The notes under the pieces are model-generated. The model saw only the letters and a program-made list of their open reading frames with translations, searched no databases and had not been told where the DNA came from. Both the position numbers and the translations under genes were made by a program. From Mauremys mutica (Eukaryota; Chordata; Testudines; Geoemydidae): a DNA stretch of 64,000 nucleotides. Position 1 is the first letter of the stretch, and each line of letters opens with the position of its first letter. The DNA is taken from contig NC_059072.1 of the NCBI RefSeq assembly GCF_020497125.1, positions 277,804,045-277,868,044 on the forward strand. Reading direction: 5' to 3'. Shown here one piece after another: positions 24,951-34,757 of the stretch.

Positions 24951-25325
24951 CAGTTATCCGTGGGATGTCAGTTTGTCATCGGGGTGTATGGGGTGCCCAG
25001 GAAGAGGTAGTACCTCTGATGGGAGGACTTGTCGTACCCCTTCGGGGGTAGTCCATCCACTTTGGTCCCCACCTGTCACTCAGCTCTCACCTGTGGCTCC
25101 AAGTAGCTGCAGCATGTGCAGCAGCCACACCCCGGGCAACGGCTTCGACAGGCCGGCCAAACCAGGTGAGTGTAACTGATGGGACTCAAACCCTCAGTGA
25201 ATTAGGGATATGCCTACCCGCATGCGACATCAGCTCCGGCGGACTGGGCGAAAGAGATCACTAAGATCCAACGGCGAAGAAGGCGGTTCTGCAATGCCCC
25301 AAATGATCCACTGGCCCCAAATCTA
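23341..25325 (-). mobile_element. RTE-like LINE, internally deleted, minus strand
   Basis: Reading from right to left, about 25325-24955 is a GC-rich leader with no long frame. It joins directly to a reverse transcriptase frame (24950-23385) and stops at a truncated 3' edge against a Harbinger fragment. The APE endonuclease expected upstream of the RT is missing, so an internal deletion is inferred. The RT frame is well preserved, with one premature stop, suggesting a moderately young insertion. No target duplication was found. Confidence 0.7.
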
Positions 25326-25329
25326 ACCA

Positions 25330-26543
25330 AGTAATGAGCATTTGAAAAAAATCTTAGCTTGCACATGAGTTTGTTTTGGCAGATAAATTATCTGAAGATT
25401 CCATCTGAACATGTTGCATCCTGTCACAGCTTCTATATGTGTACCAGACTGCATGCACCTGTGCCACAGAATAACTGAGCATGTTCCATCCCAGGGCTAC
25501 AGGAACGGAGCAGGACTTTCCTTTTGATGGATTGTCCTGACTTCAAGGGGTAAAGCTGTAGAACTCGGCACAGGAATTTAAAGTAGGGAGTCTGTCCATC
25601 CTGATCTCTCAGTTCTCCCCTGCTGTTGTCCAGACAGTGTGAAAGAAAAGGAGAAAATGTCCTTTCTAGAATACAAAGGAGTGAAGTGTGTGTGTAGAGT
25701 TTACACAATTATATGGACACATATCTGAAGTTGAATACAAAAATAATTTTGCATTCATTAAATCCTAATTTGCTTCATATTGGCATAGACTTCTTATCCT
25801 ACCCCACCACACACAAAGTACTGGCTCCTTATCCAGCTGATACAAAGCCAAACACTTTTGGGTAAGTTCTGAATCACAAAACATAACCCCATTATTTTTG
25901 TGGCGGTTTGGAATTCTCCTATCTTTGAAAGAATGTATCTCATAAAACCTCGATGCCAAAGGAAAGCAAAGTAGATGCTCATAAAAATCAATATTCAGTT
26001 TGCCTAGATTATCTCAAAGGGAACATACAGTTCAGTGAAGTCTGAAATGGTGTGGTCCCAATTTAATAAAGTTTCTGTATCATAATAGGATACAAATACC
26101 CACAGTAGTGCAGGGGTTAAAAATCTGGAATAGAAGTAAATTCTGAGCTTTCTCCAGATTTCTCACGGAATGTCATATGATTAAAGCATTGTGAGAGTAA
26201 GGTGTTACAGTATTATGCTTCTATTACATTAGAGATTGGAGATCTGTTTTTAAAATGTGTTTATCATACAACTTTTAAACAAGAAATTGTATGGAATATT
26301 TTAAAAAAGAACAGAAATGTGCAAAGGATCTAGAGCTTCTGAAATCAACAATAGGACGTGTGAATACCAGCATGTGTCATCCACCATTTTCTGAGTATAA
26401 ACTAGTCTGCATTCCTAAGAAGGAACAATGAATAATAAATGTTTACTCAAGCAATAGAAAGAAAATCTGTGCACTGAGTTGCTGTGTCTTATTTTTGAAC
26501 AATAAGAATGTGGGTCCTTCAGGTGAGATGTGAAAGCAAGATC
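25330..26543. other. AT-rich non-coding DNA
   Basis: No gene is recognised. Short ORFs at 25433-25708, 25765-25959 and 25794-25991 (minus) carry no recognisable motifs. Confidence 0.55.
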
Positions 26544-26551
26544 GTCTGTGC

Positions 26552-27204
26552 CAGTGGTGGACAACCTGTGGCCGGTCAGGGTAATCCACTGGCGGGCCAC
26601 CAGACAGTTTGTTTACATTTGCACGGCCACCCGCAGCCAGGGCCGGTGCAAGGAAGTTTTGCACCCTAGGCGAAACTTCCACCTTGCCCCCCGCAAGCCC
26701 TGCGGCAGCTCCCTGCCCTACCCAACCTGAGGTCCCCCTCACCCCGCGGCAGCTCCGCCCCTGCCCTGAGGCACACCCCCCCCCCCGGGCAGCTCTCGGG
26801 TAGCCGTGCAGCACCTCCCCACCCCAGCTCACCTCTGCTCCGCGTCCTCCCCAAGCATGCCGCCCCCACTCTAATTCTCCTCCCCTCCCAGGCTTGCGGC
26901 ACCAAACAGCTGATTGGTGCTGCAAGCCTGGGAGGCGGGAGAAGAAGAGCAGCGACAGCGCGCTTGGGGAGGAACTGCTCTAAAAAAAATTGGGGGAACC
27001 ACTTTTTGGCACCCCCAAATCTTGATGCCCTAGGCAACCACCTAGTTCGCCTTAATGGTAGCACCGGCCTTGCCCGCAGCTCCCAGTGACCGGAAATGGC
27101 GAACCACGGCCACTGGGAGCTGTGGGCGGTTGTCCAAACATAAATAAACTGTCTGGTGGACTGCCACTGGATTACCCTGATGGGCCGCAGGTTGCCCACT
27201 ACTA
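26552..27204. mobile_element. hAT-type MITE (outer), interrupted by a second hAT element
   Basis: Left end CAGTGGTGGACAACCTG, right end caggttgcccactacta (its complement is TAGTAGTGGGCAACCTG). Perfect 8-bp target copies gtctgtgc flank it at 26544-26551 and 27205-27212. The interior includes 'gggccaccagacagtttgtt' and, after the insertion, 'cgaaccacggccactgggag'. Without the inserted 26638-27072 unit and its one extra target copy the element is about 210 bp. It is related to the copy at 31266-31446. Confidence 0.95.
26638..27072. mobile_element. hAT-type element (inner), nested insertion
   Basis: Ends CAGGGCCGGTGC and gcaccggccttg form 12-bp inverted repeats with one mismatch. Perfect 8-bp duplications cccgcagc lie at 26630-26637 and 27073-27080, inside the outer element. 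The body is GC-rich ('ttgcaccctaggcgaaactt' at the left, 'gccctaggcaaccacctagt' at the right, partly inverted). No transposase is encoded; the ORFs crossing it (26443-26925 and 26666-27283 minus) run through both elements and are not genes. Confidence 0.95.
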
Positions 27205-27470
27205 GTCTGTGCTCACTGAAGATCAGATTGGCATACTTACATGAACAGGGAATGTGAGGTTGGACTCTGCCTTTGATGTGCAAAGGCTCTAAATCAGAGT
27301 GGGGTCAGGATCTGCTGTGGAACAGAAAGGAAGATTCATGTATTTGAGTTTATACTCTTTTGGCAGATTTGAAACGCACTTCTATTTCTAACTGAAATTA
27401 ATGGCAAAATTCCTGTTGACTAAATGAGTGCAGCTTTGAGCTCCTAGCCTCTTCACATGTTGGTAAAGGA

Positions 27471-27630
27471 ATCATAGAAACACAAGATGGAAGGGACCTT
27501 GAACACTTTGACAGGTGATCAATGCTAGCCCCTTGGGCTGAAGCAGGACCAAGTGAAATTAGACCATCCCTGAGAGGTGTTTGTCCAACTTCTTCTTAAA
27601 TACTTCCAATAACAGGGATTGCACTATAAT
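27471..27630 (-). mobile_element. CR1 LINE 3' fragment, diverged
   Basis: Begins 'catagaaacacaagatggaa' (degenerate octamer region), then 'gggaccttgaacactttgac', 'gaccatccctgagaggtgtt' and 'aacttcttcttaaatacttc', the order of an older CR1 3' UTR read antisense. Right boundary approximate. Confidence 0.75.
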
Positions 27631-27989
27631 CAAACAGAGGGATTATATTGTAATAATATGGTAAATCTGTAGACTCAAATTTTAAATTCAACTTGTGTAA
27701 AGTGGGTAAAAGTTCTTAAAACAGCACAATAAACTAGAACAACAAATGCCAATGGGAAAAGATGCAAAAGAGACACAGAGAGAAAAACAGAATTAGTCCT
27801 AACAAAAAGACTTGCTTTTGTAACTGAAGGACTATTAAAATCATGCCTGGTAAACAAAAATGTGGGTCCAAACATCAATGGAGCAAAATTAGTGTGTCAG
27901 AAAATAGAGCTACTCAGTGGACAAAATAATGAGAATGTGGGCTATTCTGTACCACACTATAGAAAGATAAACCTGTAATCATGTGAGGA

Positions 27990-28155
27990 GTCACACTCCA
28001 AGTCCAGGAGGGACCATTGTGATCATCTAGTCATACCTCCTATATAACACAGACCATAGAACTTCAGCAAAATATTTCCTAGAGCAGATCATGAGAATTA
28101 AAAAAAAATCCAATCTTGATTTAAAAATCAACTGTGATGGAAAATCCACCACTAA
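27990..28155 (-). mobile_element. CR1 LINE 3' fragment, diverged
   Basis: 'gagggaccattgtgatcatc' and 'tagtcatacctcctatataa' match the antisense CR1 3' UTR, followed by 'gatggaaaatccaccac', the usual continuation of older CR1 copies. No coding sequence. Confidence 0.7.
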
Positions 28156-28345
28156 ACTCTTGCAATGAAAGTAGAAGGAAGTATATGGGTGAGTAGGGAT
28201 TTCTTTGAGTAGGGATCCAACCCTGAAAATCTAAGTTGTAAAATACTTCATTATTCTTTAGGATGAAAAGCATCCTAAACCCTAAGATATTTTTATTACC
28301 TCTACTTTCCTTTCTGTTTTTTACCCTTTTTTTTTAAATAACCAT

Positions 28346-28435
28346 TTTTTTCTGGGTTTGTATAGCACCTAGCACAACATGGCCTGGTCTATGACGGGGG
28401 CTCCTACATGCTACAGTAATACAAATAAACATTTG
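28346..28435 (+). repeat. SINE 3'-tail remnant (MIR/CORE type)
   Basis: 'gtttgtatagcacctagcac' then 'gggggctcctacatgctaca' and 'gtaatacaaataaac' match the tail seen at 12303-12435. Confidence 0.55.
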
Positions 28436-28439
28436 TAAT

Positions 28440-29645
28440 AGTAAGTATGTGAACATAACTTTTGCAGGTATCTGACTCTGCATCTGTGAGTTTGGTGACA
28501 ATAAATAGTGTAGACCTGCTGTCTCTAGAGTTTGAGCATGCATGTAAGTGTTTGCAGGACCAGGAGGTTAGATTGCTAGTCTTTAAGTGATAAACACTAA
28601 TGATCATTAAATTTGTGGATTGGCTTTAGTGGTTGTGGAAAAAGCCTGTTTCCCCTCACTTGTGCCCTTGTGCAGGGGACAGCCATGGTATGCACAGGCT
28701 CTGCCTCCGCCCCTCCCCCAATGTCTGGTAGGCACAAGGTGCCTGAAATTGGGCCTGAAAGAGTGGATGAAGGTGTGTCACTGCTTAGTCACTTCATCCC
28801 ACACAGGCACAGCTACTGGCTAGTGGGGAGAGGAGAGTACACTCTACTGTCTCCAAGAACACTGTATTTGCTCTACTGTTCATTTATAACAAAGGAGTAA
28901 GGTGCGATCCCTAATGTCCTTGTAGCTCAAGCTCATGGGTCTGCCACTTATTTCATTTTTCCACGAATTCCATTTATTTCAATAACATGAGACATTTTTT
29001 GGAGAGACAGCCACTGTGTGACTCTAAACAGATTGTGATCCAAATCCCTTCACCTTAATTACACAAGTAGACCCATCATAGAAGGCAATGAGACTACTTC
29101 CCTGAATATGACAAGGAGGAGTTTAGTCTTCAGATGTTCAAAGAAACTATTTGTTATTAATATGAGTTAATTGAATTTCATGAATAGATATTTAAAATAC
29201 CAATGTACATATGCTCTGTACATAATACTGTAGAAACACAATAACATTATACTATTGTATATATATGGATATACTCTATATCCAGCTTTTATATGAATAG
29301 CTTTTCGAATGTTGAGAATTAAAATATTTATAGGCATTATGTAGAGATAGGCTTACCCAAAACCTTGGTTCTCAATACCAGTGAAACTGGGGATTCTGGT
29401 GCTTTGTAATCCAAAAATCAGATACCACAGTGATAGACATGGTATACGATACTTCAGTGCTCAGCTGGTGGCTGTGTCATAAAAACTTAAATAGAATAAG
29501 TTGCAGCTTTGTCACTTGTCTATGACTTTTTACCATTCATTCAAATATCACCACAAAATGTTTATTTCCAAAGTATGACTGTATTTAATTGTATTATACA
29601 TGCACAAGGAGAGCTCACAGAGGTGAAAGTGACCCCCAAGGTTGG
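28440..29645. other. AT-rich non-coding DNA
   Basis: No gene is recognised. A 95-codon ORF at 28613-28900 lacks motifs. A TATATA-rich patch near 29255-29290 is simple sequence. Confidence 0.55.
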
Positions 29646-29652
29646 CTGTGTT

Positions 29653-30112
29653 CAGGGCCGGCTCCAGAGCCCAGCGGGGAAAGCACCCGCCTGGGGCGGC
29701 CCTTTCCCGGGGGGGCGGCAGGCTGGGCCGGCGGACCTGCCGCAGTCATGCCTGCAGGAGGTCCACCGGAGCCCCGGGAGCAGTGGATCTGCCGCAGGCA
29801 TGACTGCAGAGGGGACGCTCGGCCAGCGGCTCCAGTGGACCTCCCGCAGGCATGACTGCGGAGGGGGCGCTCGTCCCGCGGCTCCAGTGGACCTCCCACA
29901 GGCATGACTGCAGACGGTTCGCTGGTCCCGCGGCTCGGCTGGATCTCCCTCAGGCATGCCTGCGGCAGCTCAACCGGAGCCGCCGGACCAGCGAACCGCC
30001 CGCAGCTGCGGGAGGTCCAGCCGAGCCGCGCGACCAGCGGACCCTCCGCAGTCATGCCCGTGGGAGGTCCGCTGCTCCCGCGGCTCGGGGCACCTCCCGG
30101 GCATGACTGCTT
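29653..30112. mobile_element. hAT-like element carrying a 52-bp minisatellite
   Basis: Starts CAGGGCCGGCTCCAG, close to the terminus of the element at 26638. After 'gcacccgcctggggcggcc' comes a GC-rich array with a 52-bp period; the block 'ggctccagtggacctccc' and its variants start at about 29828, 29880 and 29932. From about 29970 the units reappear in inverted orientation ('gaggtccagccgagccgcgc'), so the array can fold back on itself. The right terminus and target duplication are missing. ORFs up to 146 codons on both strands are translations of the array and are not genes. Confidence 0.7.
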
Positions 30113-30159
30113 GGAAGCAGTAGAAAATATAGTCAGGTGTGACAGCTCTTTTTGTAGAA

Positions 30160-30319
30160 CAGGGTTTCTCTAACAGGGGTCGTCGCTTGTGTAGGGAAAG
30201 CCCCTGGCGGGCCGGGCTGGTATATTTACTGCCGCGTCCGCAGGTCTGGCCGATCACGGCTTCCACTGGCCGCGGATCACTGTTCCAGGCCAATGGGAGC
30301 TGCTGTTTGAGAAACTCTG
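30160..30319. mobile_element. hAT-type MITE, shortened copy
   Basis: Left end CAGGGTTTCTCTAACAGGGG followed by 'gtgtagggaaagcccctggc', with the right end 'gtttgagaaactctg'. The interior shares 'cgcaggtctggccgatcacg' and 'ccaggccaatgggagctgct' with the 333-bp copies, but the right half is deleted. No 8-bp duplication was found. Confidence 0.75.
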
Positions 30320-30488
30320 ATCAAATATTCTCTGACAGTGGCCAGTACCAAATACTTCAGAGGAAGATATAAGAAACCCACAGCAAGCATATGAGGGATA
30401 ATCTGCCAAAAACATTACTTCTCATCCTGGTCTGTAATAGTTAGAGATTAACCTAAACTCAAAGTACACAGAAAGGCAAGTCTCAGAA

Positions 30489-30665
30489 CCTGGGTCTACA
30501 CTGCATAGCAGGCGGTATCTAGGTCAATGGAAGAATTCTTCTGTTGACCTATTTGTGTCTACACCACATGTTAGGTTGACATAACTATGGCACTCATGGT
30601 GTGTAATTTTTCCACAGCATTGAATGATGTATCTAGGTTGCTGTATTTTTTAAGTGTAGACCAGG
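30489..30665. mobile_element. MITE with TCTACACT termini
   Basis: CCTGGGTCTACACTGC at the left and 'aagtgtagaccagg' at the right are inverted repeats. Internal 'ggtatctaggtcaatgg' and 'gacctatttgtgtctacacc' are partly palindromic. The flanks tctcagaa (30481-30488) and cctcagaa (30666-30673) agree at 7 of 8 bases, but the left flank also precedes a similar sequence at 40837, so it may belong to a larger repeat rather than be a target duplication. Confidence 0.6.
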
Positions 30666-30689
30666 CCTCAGAAGCATGAGATGTAATAT

Positions 30690-31990
30690 CCCTTCTAAAC
30701 ATGTTATTGTTAATTATGATAACTCTGGATATTCTTAATAGTCCAATCCAGCTTGAATCTTAATAAATTGTTGGCTTTAATGACTTCTTAGGGCAATAAG
30801 ATCCATAGTGTAATCACATTGTATGAGAAAGTATTTCCTTTTGTTGGGTTGGAATTTCCCACCTTTCAGTTTCAGTGCATGTCCTCTTCTTATGTTATGA
30901 GATAAGAACAGAAATTCCTGATCTACATTCACTATATCATTCACCACTTTATAGATTGTTACCTTGCCCCCCTACTTTCTAAAGTAAACAATCCAAATCT
31001 TTTCAATCTTTCCATATGCTTTTTTTTCCATTCCCTAATATTTTTTCTCACCCTTCTCTGAACCCCTAGTAATTCTGCAATATCCTTTAGGATATAGGAT
31101 GATCAATACTGCAGACAGCATTTCATATGAGGGATTTATATAAAGACATTATTACATTTTCCATATTATTCTGCATCTGATTCCTTATATATCCTAATAT
31201 CTTACAGGTTTTTTTTTTTACCACAGCTGTACATTGTGTAGAGGTCTTCACTAAGCTGTCCACAACAGTGGGGACAACCTGCGGCCTGCAAGCTGTATGT
31301 GGCCCTTCAGGGTAATCCGCTGGCGAACCGTGGCCACTGGGAGCTGCGGGCAGCTGTGCAAATGTAAACAAACTCTCTGGTGGCCCGCCAGCAGATTATC
31401 CTGATGGACTGTGTGTGGCCCATGGGCTGCAGGTTGCCTACCACTGGTTCACAATGATATCTGGTACCTGTGCCCAATTTGATGCATTTAATTTAGAATC
31501 CTGTAAGGTATAGGAGTCGTTTTGATTGGGTTTTTAAGCCCCTCCATTGCACATTACTTTGCATGTTTCAACATTAAATTTCATTTCCTATTGTGTGGCC
31601 CATTTACCAAGCTTGTTTAGAGCTCTTTAAAATACTTCACAGTCCTCTCTGATCCTTATGAACCTAAATAACTTTCTATCACCTGCAAATTTTTCTACTT
31701 CACTCTTCATTACCCTTTTCCAGATCATTAATAAATATATTAAATATAAGGCTAGTACAGAACCATGAGATAATCCGCTGTTAATCTCTTTTTATAATGA
31801 AAATTGGGCATAGATTTCTAATCTTTGCTTCTCATCCCTTAGGTAATATTTGATTCGTGATAATTCTCTGCCTCTTGCACCATGACTATTTTTCGATAAA
31901 CCCTTTGTGCAGAACCTTGTCAAAGGCCTTTTGGAAGCCTAAATAAACTGTCACCCAATTTTCCTTTATTCACTAATTTAAAATTCTTTG
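30690..31990 (-). pseudogene. Ancient CR1/L3-type LINE reverse transcriptase remnant
   Basis: On the minus strand, about 31950-31907 encodes VYLGFQKAFDKVLHK, the RT motif with the first catalytic Asp (normally DFxKAFDxV; the Asp before FQKAF is Gly here). Further on, about 31195-30700 has CR1/L3 C-terminal traces such as MSLYKSLI and a tail ending in a sequence like 'ggattggactattaagaat'. Stops and frameshifts are frequent, so this is old. A hAT element (31266-31446) is inserted within it. CR1 versus L3 cannot be decided by eye. Confidence 0.65.
31266..31446. mobile_element. hAT-type MITE, 181 bp
   Basis: Left end CAGTGGGGACAACCTGCGGC, right end 'ggttgcctaccactg'. The 8-bp flanks gtccacaa (31258-31265) and gttcacaa (31447-31454) differ at one base. 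The interior ('ggccactgggagctgcgggc', 'gtggcccgccagcagattat') is that of the element at 26552-27204. Confidence 0.9.
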
Positions 31991-31999
31991 AAAATGTAA

Positions 32000-32632
32000 A
32001 TGAGACTTGTGAGATAGTTTTGCATAGCAGAAACTGTAGTTTCCCACTATTTCACCCAGTCCTAGTCAGTTTTCTTCTTTCTAAACTTTCTTTGTCACAC
32101 TGGCTGCATTGTGAATCATGCCAGTCATAAAGAGAGGGGCAGTTACCTTCTAGCTCAATGCTCATATGTAAAGAGCCTGAAAATGCCTCTCTGTTGGCAT
32201 ATTGCATTACAAACCCATGTCTAATTTGCTCTGTGATTAGTCCAGTTCTTCTGAAACATTAGTGCTTTCCGGATCTGTGCCTCCAATTACCTAACACAGT
32301 TTTACAATTATTTTTCCCCTCCAGATGCATAAAGATGCATTTTTCTAATCCGAGTCTCATGTTGTAGTGTTCTGCCATTATTTCAAATCTCTCAGGATCC
32401 CTTTGTATTCTTTCCCTCAAAAAAAGTGTTTGCAAATGCTTATCAATCATCTGCAATACTGAATTAATTTTGGGCACCATATTACCAGGAACAGTGAAAC
32501 ATTTCAGGGAGTTTACATGATGATTACTTCCTTTTCTAAACCCTTAATAAACATGTTGTGTATTGAAAGTGCAGAGGGGGAGGAGCTCTCCCAAGCCACA
32601 CTCATTCATACTTCCAGAAGAAGACCCCACTC
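32000..32632. other. AT-rich non-coding DNA
   Basis: No gene is recognised. The minus-strand 73-codon ORF at 32259-32480 has no recognised domain; it may be further decayed LINE sequence from the neighbouring remnant, but that cannot be shown here. Confidence 0.45.
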
Positions 32633-32635
32633 TTG

Positions 32636-32930
32636 GGGTACGTTCATACTACCCGCCCGGATCTACGGGTAGCGATAGACTTCTCGGAGTTCGATATATT
32701 GCGTCTCATCTAGACACGATATATCGAACTCCGAACGCGCTCCCGTCGACTCCGGAACTCCACCACCGCGAACGGTGGTGGCGGAGTCGACGGGGGAGCC
32801 GTGGACTTCGATCCCGCGCCGTGAGGATGGGTAAGTACTTCGAACTAAGGTACTTCGAGTTCAGCTACGCTATTCGCGTAGCTGAACTTGCGTACCTTAG
32901 TTCGAATCCCCCCCCAGTGTAGACCAGGCC
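32636..32930. mobile_element. PIF/Harbinger MITE, 295 bp, highly palindromic
   Basis: It begins GGGTACGTTCATACT and ends AGTGTAGACCAGGCC, with 3-bp copies TTG at 32633-32635 and 32931-32933. The same terminal types and a 3-bp duplication are seen in the coding Harbinger element at 45779. Three nested palindromes follow: 'gagttcgatatatt' with 'gatatatcgaactc', 'ccaccaccgcgaac' with 'ggtggtggcg', and 'cttcgaactaaggtac' with 'gtaccttagttcgaa' around 'agctacgctattcgcgtagct'. It is CpG-rich and little decayed, hence probably young. Non-autonomous. Confidence 0.88.
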
Positions 32931-32939
32931 TTGGTAGAA

Positions 32940-33510
32940 TGTACTGATGTTCAAAATATGACTGTGTGTGCTCTCTGAGCTTTGCTAGGCTCCTTGGACT
33001 TGGATTTTTCTCCATATCATGGGGAAATAAATGTTATTTCCTAAACCTCGTGCTCTCATAGTGCTAAAATGGCCTCTCTCTGACAAAAATATGAAGATTG
33101 ACATGTCTCTTCCATGTGTTGATGACCAGTGAGATACTTCACATGTCAACATTATTAACTATCATCTTTGGGCATCTGAGTCAACACCTCACTATGATGA
33201 ATGGAACTTAAGCTTCTTAAAATTATTGTCTCAAACTCTGGTTGTGTTTTTAAGATTTTTCTCTGCAGCAATGATGGATGGACACTTTTTATTTATAATG
33301 AAATTTGAAAACCTGGAGAACAAGAAGGTAGTTTTGGAGAGGAAAAATTATTGTATCACTACATACTGAGAGAGCTGGTTGAAAAAATCTGAAAAAAAAT
33401 GTTTAGTTCCTAAAATGTTTGGAATTTGTCAAAAACTTCTGTTTCAGGTTGCATAAAAAGTTTAGTTCTGGTCAACTTCAGAAAATTGTGTATGTGATTT
33501 CCCCCCTCAT
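32940..33510. other. AT-rich non-coding DNA
   Basis: Nothing recognisable; no gene. Confidence 0.55.
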
Positions 33511-33588
33511 ACAATGTTTAGCTCAGTGGTTAGGACACTTGCCTGGAATGTTTGAATCCACATTCCAGAACAGGTGTTTGACTTCAAA
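33511..33588 (+). repeat. tRNA-derived SINE fragment
   Basis: 'tttagctcagtggttaggac' (box-A-like) and 'tgtttgaatccacattccag' (box-B-like) resemble a tRNA-derived SINE head. It is cut by the CR1 insertion that starts at 33589. Confidence 0.55.
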
Positions 33589-34757
33589 TCATAGAATCAT
33601 AGAACTTAAGATCAGAACGGACCATTATGATCATCTAGTCTGACCTCCCGCAAGATGCAGGCCACAAAAGCTGACCCACCCACTCCTGAAATAATTCTCT
33701 CCCTTGACTCAGCTGTTGAAGTCCCCAAATCCTGATTTAAAGACTTCAAGTAGCAGATAATCCTCCAGCAAGCGACCCCTGCCCCATGCTGCGGAGGAAG
33801 GTGAAAAACCTCCAGGGCCACTGCCAATCTACCCTGGAGGAAAATTCCTTCCCGACCCCAAATATGGCGATCAGCTGAACCCCGAGCATGCGGGCAAGAC
33901 TCTCCAGCCAGACACTCAGGAAAAAGACTTTCAATATCCCAACATTGACCCTCGGTACTAATTACCAGTGGTGGCACGTTATTGACCTATTGACTAAATC
34001 ACATTATCCTATCAAACCATTCCCTCCATAAACTTATCAAGCTTAATCTTAAAGCCAGAGAGGTCCTTCGCCCCCCCTGTTTCCCTCGGTAGGCTGTTCC
34101 AGAATTTCACTCCCCTGATGGTTAGAAACCTTCGTCTAATTTCAAGCCTAAACTTCCCGACTGCCAATATATATCCATTTGTTCTCGTGTCCACATTAGT
34201 ACTGAGTTGAAATAATTCCTCTCCCTCCCTGGTATTATCCCTCTGATATATTTAAAGAGAGCAATCATATCTCCTCTCAACCTTCTTTTGGTTAAGGAAA
34301 ACAAACCGAGCTCCTCAAGTCTCCTTTCATACGACAGGCTTTCCATTCCTCGGATCATTCTAGTGGCCCTTCTTTGTACCCGTTCCAGTTTGAATTCATC
34401 CTTCTTAATCATGGGAGACCAAAACTGCACACAGTACTCCAAATGAGGTCTCACCAATGCCTTGTATAACAGGACTAGCACCTCCTTATCTCTACTAGAA
34501 ATACCTCGCCTAATGCATCCCAAGACCGCATTAGCTTTTTTAACGGCCACATCACATTGCCGACTCATAGTCATCCTGCGATCAACCAGGACTCCGAGGT
34601 CCTTCCCCTCTTCCGTTACTTCCAACTGGTGCGTCCCCAGCTTATAACTAAAATTCCTGTTAGTCATCCCTAAATGCATAACCTTACACTTCTCACTATT
34701 GAATTTCATCCTATTACTAATACTCCAGTTTACAAGGTCATCCAAATCTTCCTTCAT
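33589..34757 (-). mobile_element. CR1 LINE, 5'-truncated, minus strand
   Basis: The left edge has 'catagaatcatagaac', the octamer-type CR1 3' terminus. The 3' UTR (33610-34010) contains the blocks shared with 12050 and 50860. The ORF2 C-terminus follows upstream (34012-34757). The right edge abuts a tRNA-like SINE. CR1 elements typically insert truncated with little or no target duplication, and none was found here. Confidence 0.95.
34012..34757 (-). pseudogene. CR1 ORF2 C-terminal fragment with frameshift
   Basis: Two minus-strand frames together cover the end of the CR1 reverse transcriptase. The first (34757-34122) reads LVNWSISNRMKFNSEKCKVM, then [32 protein letters not shown] and ERVQRRATRMIRGMESLSYE. 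The second (34194-34012) supplies FRLEIRRRFLTIRGVKFWN and SLPRETGGAKDLSGFK to the stop. They overlap with a frame change near 34190-34215, where FNSVLMWTREQMDIYWQ shows the first frame running on. The catalytic fingers and palm lie upstream and are absent. Dead copy. Confidence 0.93.

Noticed and set aside
26443..27283. Long minus ORFs across the nested hAT elements
   Set aside because: They cross both element borders and duplications; composition-driven.
29615..30055. 146-codon minus ORF rich in Arg/Pro/Ser
   Set aside because: It is the translation of the 52-bp minisatellite; all frames are open there.
33511..33588. Possible functional tRNA gene
   Set aside because: Box-like motifs are present but the cloverleaf does not close and SINE-type sequence surrounds it.
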